This document shows, in pieces, positions 62,071 through 64,000 of a stretch of 64,000 nucleotides of DNA. This DNA comes from Nitrospirota bacterium (GTDB lineage: Bacteria; Nitrospirota; Nitrospiria; Nitrospirales; Nitrospiraceae). The translations under genes were made by a program, and so were the position numbers. The notes beneath the pieces were generated by a model, which worked only from the letters and a program-made list of their open reading frames with translations, had not been told where the DNA came from and made no database searches. The stretch lies in contig JAUXVD010000004.1 of assembly GCA_030684575.1 (NCBI GenBank), forward strand, positions 1-64,000, read 5' to 3'. Every line of letters begins with the position of its first letter. Position 1 is the first letter of the stretch.

Positions 62071-63185
62071 AGATCTCCTTCCACAACCAGATCTTCCCCG
62101 ATGCGGCGAACCGTGACGTGACGTAAAGGCAATGCTTGGGCCAAACGTTTCGGACTCCGCCCCCCGATCACCGCCTTCGCGTCCTGGCCTCCCATAAGAA
62201 TGGGCGCAAGATAGAACCGGATGCGATTGACGAGTTTCTCACGTAACGCTGTGGCATTGACGGTACTGCCTCCCTCGATGAGCACCGACGTGATTCCACG
62301 CTTGCCCAGCATCGTCATAAGCGCCGGGAAGGAGACCTGTCGGTTCTTTAGCGGAAGAGCGACCACCTCAACCCCTGCCAATTCGAGTCCGCGACGGCGT
62401 AATTCTGAGGCACGACTCGTCGTCACGATCAAGGTCCTCGCCTGGTCCTGCTTGGCACAGACCCTTGCCTTCGTCGGCGTCCTGATTGTGCTGTCGAGCA
62501 CGACACGTAACGGTTGCCCCGTGGCCAGCCTCAGCGGGCGATCTGAGAGTCGAGCGGTGAGAGTGGGATTATCCTTGAGCACGGTACCGACCCCGACGAT
62601 CACCGCATCCACCTGACTCCGCAGTCGATGCGCGTCTTGCCGAGCAAGCGGACCAGTAATCCAGCGAGACTCGCCCATCGCCGTGGCCACCTTTCCATCC
62701 AATGTCATCCCGGCTTTCAGGATGACGAAGGGACGGCCGGTCTTTACCCAATGGAGATAGGCGCGATTCATCTGCATGGCTTCTTCTCGTGCAACACCAG
62801 TCGTCACCGTCATCCCGGCACGGCGTAAGGCCGCAACACCACGACCGTTCACTGGAGGATTCGGATCGGTCATCGCCACCACCACCGTTCGCACTCCGGA
62901 CTTGATCACTATCGGTACGCAGGGTGGAGTTCGCTTGAGGAGGTGACAACAGGGTTCAAGCGTGACGTAGAGCGTCGCGCCCTTGGCACGAGACCCTGCT
63001 TGATTGAGCGCAAGAATTTCTGCGTGAGGTTGCCCTGGTCCGTGGTGATACCCGCGGCCGACGATGCGACCGTTCTTGACCACGAGGGCCCCGACCATGG
63101 GATTCGGGCTGGTCTGACCCAGGCCCTTCGCCGCAAGGCGAAGCGCCAGGGTCATGAAGTGGAGGTGCGTCGTGGTCGCGGTCAC
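62067..63185 (-). CDS. ribD: Bifunctional riboflavin biosynthesis deaminase/reductase
   Basis: A 372-aa fusion that deaminates and reduces the pyrimidine intermediate of riboflavin synthesis. The deaminase half has N-P-M-V-G-A (28-33), H-A-E (54-56, zinc His and catalytic Glu) and a P-C-C-H...P-P-C pair for zinc (about 82-95). The reductase half has [21 protein letters not shown]-x-L-T and [11 protein letters not shown] 63185 is chosen because it overlaps the ppdK stop as GTGA and starts right at the deaminase; the longer frame would run far into ppdK. The GTGA junction couples the two genes. Confidence 0.95.
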   Translation of the reverse strand: MTATTTHLHFMTLALRLAAKGLGQTSPNPMVGALVVKNGRIVGRGYHHGPGQPHAEILALNQAGSRAKGATLYVTLEPCCHLLKRTPPCVPIVIKSGVRTVVVAMTDPNPPVNGRGVAALRRAGMTVTTGVAREEAMQMNRAYLHWVKTGRPFVILKAGMTLDGKVATAMGESRWITGPLARQDAHRLRSQVDAVIVGVGTVLKDNPTLTARLSDRPLRLATGQPLRVVLDSTIRTPTKARVCAKQDQARTLIVTTSRASELRRRGLELAGVEVVALPLKNRQVSFPALMTMLGKRGITSVLIEGGSTVNATALREKLVNRIRFYLAPILMGGQDAKAVIGGRSPKRLAQALPLRHVTVRRIGEDLVVEGDL

Positions 63186-64000
63186 CGCTTCTTGCGCGTG
63201 ACGCGCGATCGGCTGCGAGGCTGCGGAGCCGACTTCGTCTTCGTGGATTTCGCCGCCTTCTTCGTCGTCGTCTTCTTCGCCTTCGTACGCGGCACTGACC
63301 GCTTGCGCGGAGAAGGGACAGCGCTCGCGCCCGCTTCGGCTAAGGCCGCATGGGCCGCCGCAAGCCGCGCAATGCCGACACGATAGGGCGAACAACTCAC
63401 ATAATCCAATCCAAGTTGATGGCAGAACTCCACGGAACTGGGATCGCCGCCATGTTCACCGCAAATGCCAAGCTTGATCCCTGGGCGGCTCTTCCGCCCG
63501 CCGGCGATGGCCTGCTTCATCAAGGCCCCCACCCCTTCTCGATCGAGCACCGCGAAGGGATCCGCGTCCAGAATATTGCTGGTTTGATAAAAATCGATGA
63601 ATTTCGCGGCATCGTCGCGGGAGAATCCGAACGTCGTTTGGGTCAAGTCATTCGTCCCGAATGAAAAGAACTCCGCCTCGGTCGCAATACGATCCGCCGT
63701 GACGGCAGCCCGTGGCAACTCGATCATCGTGCCCACAAGATATGTGAGCTTCACGTTATACCGCTTCATCGTCTCCTGCGCGATTTCTCGGATCAAGTCT
63801 TTCTGTGCCTTCATTTCCGAGACCATCCCCACTAGTGGGATCATGATCTCCGGGACGATCTTCTTCCCTTCTTTCGCCAGCTCACAGGCGGCTTCCATGA
63901 TGGCCCGCGCCTGCATGCAGGTAATCTCCGGCATCGTAATCCCGAGCCGGCAGCCGCGGAGCCCGAGCATCGGATTGAACTCGTGGAGTTCCTCGACGCG
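63182..64000 (-). CDS. ppdK: Pyruvate phosphate dikinase, C-terminal part (runs off right edge)
   Basis: The last 273 codons or so of PPDK, which interconverts pyruvate and PEP. Seen: [29 protein letters not shown] and [11 protein letters not shown], all in the PEP-binding TIM barrel, with the catalytic Cys in V-S-C-S-P. After L-A-A-A-H-A-A-L the enzyme should end, but about 55 further residues follow that are about 35% Lys/Arg ([24 protein letters not shown]), like a histone-H1-type tail. Part of the ppdK-ribD coupling. Confidence 0.95.
   Translation of the reverse strand, partial: RVEELHEFNPMLGLRGCRLGITMPEITCMQARAIMEAACELAKEGKKIVPEIMIPLVGMVSEMKAQKDLIREIAQETMKRYNVKLTYLVGTMIELPRAAVTADRIATEAEFFSFGTNDLTQTTFGFSRDDAAKFIDFYQTSNILDADPFAVLDREGVGALMKQAIAGGRKSRPGIKLGICGEHGGDPSSVEFCHQLGLDYVSCSPYRVGIARLAAAHAALAEAGASAVPSPRKRSVPRTKAKKTTTKKAAKSTKTKSAPQPRSRSRVTRKKR

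Noticed and set aside
1-64000. CRISPR array
   Set aside because: No regularly spaced short direct repeats were seen; the tandem 23-mers at 91-136 are IS ends.

Overview
The window most resembles a chromosome segment of a Nitrospira-like bacterium (phylum Nitrospirota). This is an inference from gene content and style: strings of PAS-rich kinases and single-domain response regulators, PilZ remnants, a DUF6635-like gene, a ppdK-ribD-ribE cluster, and about 120 bp intergenic repeats ending in CAGCATCCTGCTA, which I associate with that genus. No rRNA, tRNA or CRISPR array was seen. Both edges cut genes: an IS21-like istA on the left and ppdK on the right.

Positions 1-11450 form an accessory island. 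The left part is IS-scarred: an IS21-family end lies against a UvrD-like helicase fragment, then comes a complete IS3-family element, then an AbiH fragment. After that the DNA reads as an integron-type cassette array without a visible integrase. Genes for AbiH (broken), an HNH nuclease (broken), two unknown proteins and an AIPR protein are each followed by an attC-like hairpin whose first core site contains or closely follows the stop codon. A large SIR2-family gene lies among them on the opposite strand. Non-coding blocks of about 0.25-0.3 kb with shared ends, and a small inverted-repeat element, recur between cassettes. AbiH, AIPR and SIR2 are families linked to phage defence, so this looks like a defence-gene array.

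Positions 11450-31200 hold sparse, regulation-heavy DNA: a frameshifted PilZ gene, an avidin-like secreted protein, a CheY-like regulator, an XRE regulator, an outer-membrane barrel, a GIY-YIG-like protein, a 1295-aa hybrid kinase, a double-receiver protein, a six-PAS kinase with its NarL-type regulator, an IS3 remnant, a LexA/S24-type repressor with a palindromic operator, and a PIN-type toxin-antitoxin pair.

Positions 31190-46500 carry an envelope lipoprotein cluster (LPP20, COG3014-like, LpoB), a caspase-fold TPR protein that lacks its catalytic Cys, acetyl-CoA synthetase, a HugZ-like protein, a PEP mutase-nucleotidyltransferase fusion, a haem-binding Tll0287-like protein, a DUF6635-like protein, a pseudouridine synthase and a guanidinium-type SMR exporter.

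Positions 46570-64000 lie mostly on the minus strand: an RND metal-efflux operon, a cupredoxin-like lipoprotein, small zinc-ribbon and receiver genes, a kinase/regulator pair, and a tightly overlapping run ppdK-ribD-hydrolase-secreted protein-MFS, followed by a 38-aa membrane peptide coupled to ribE.
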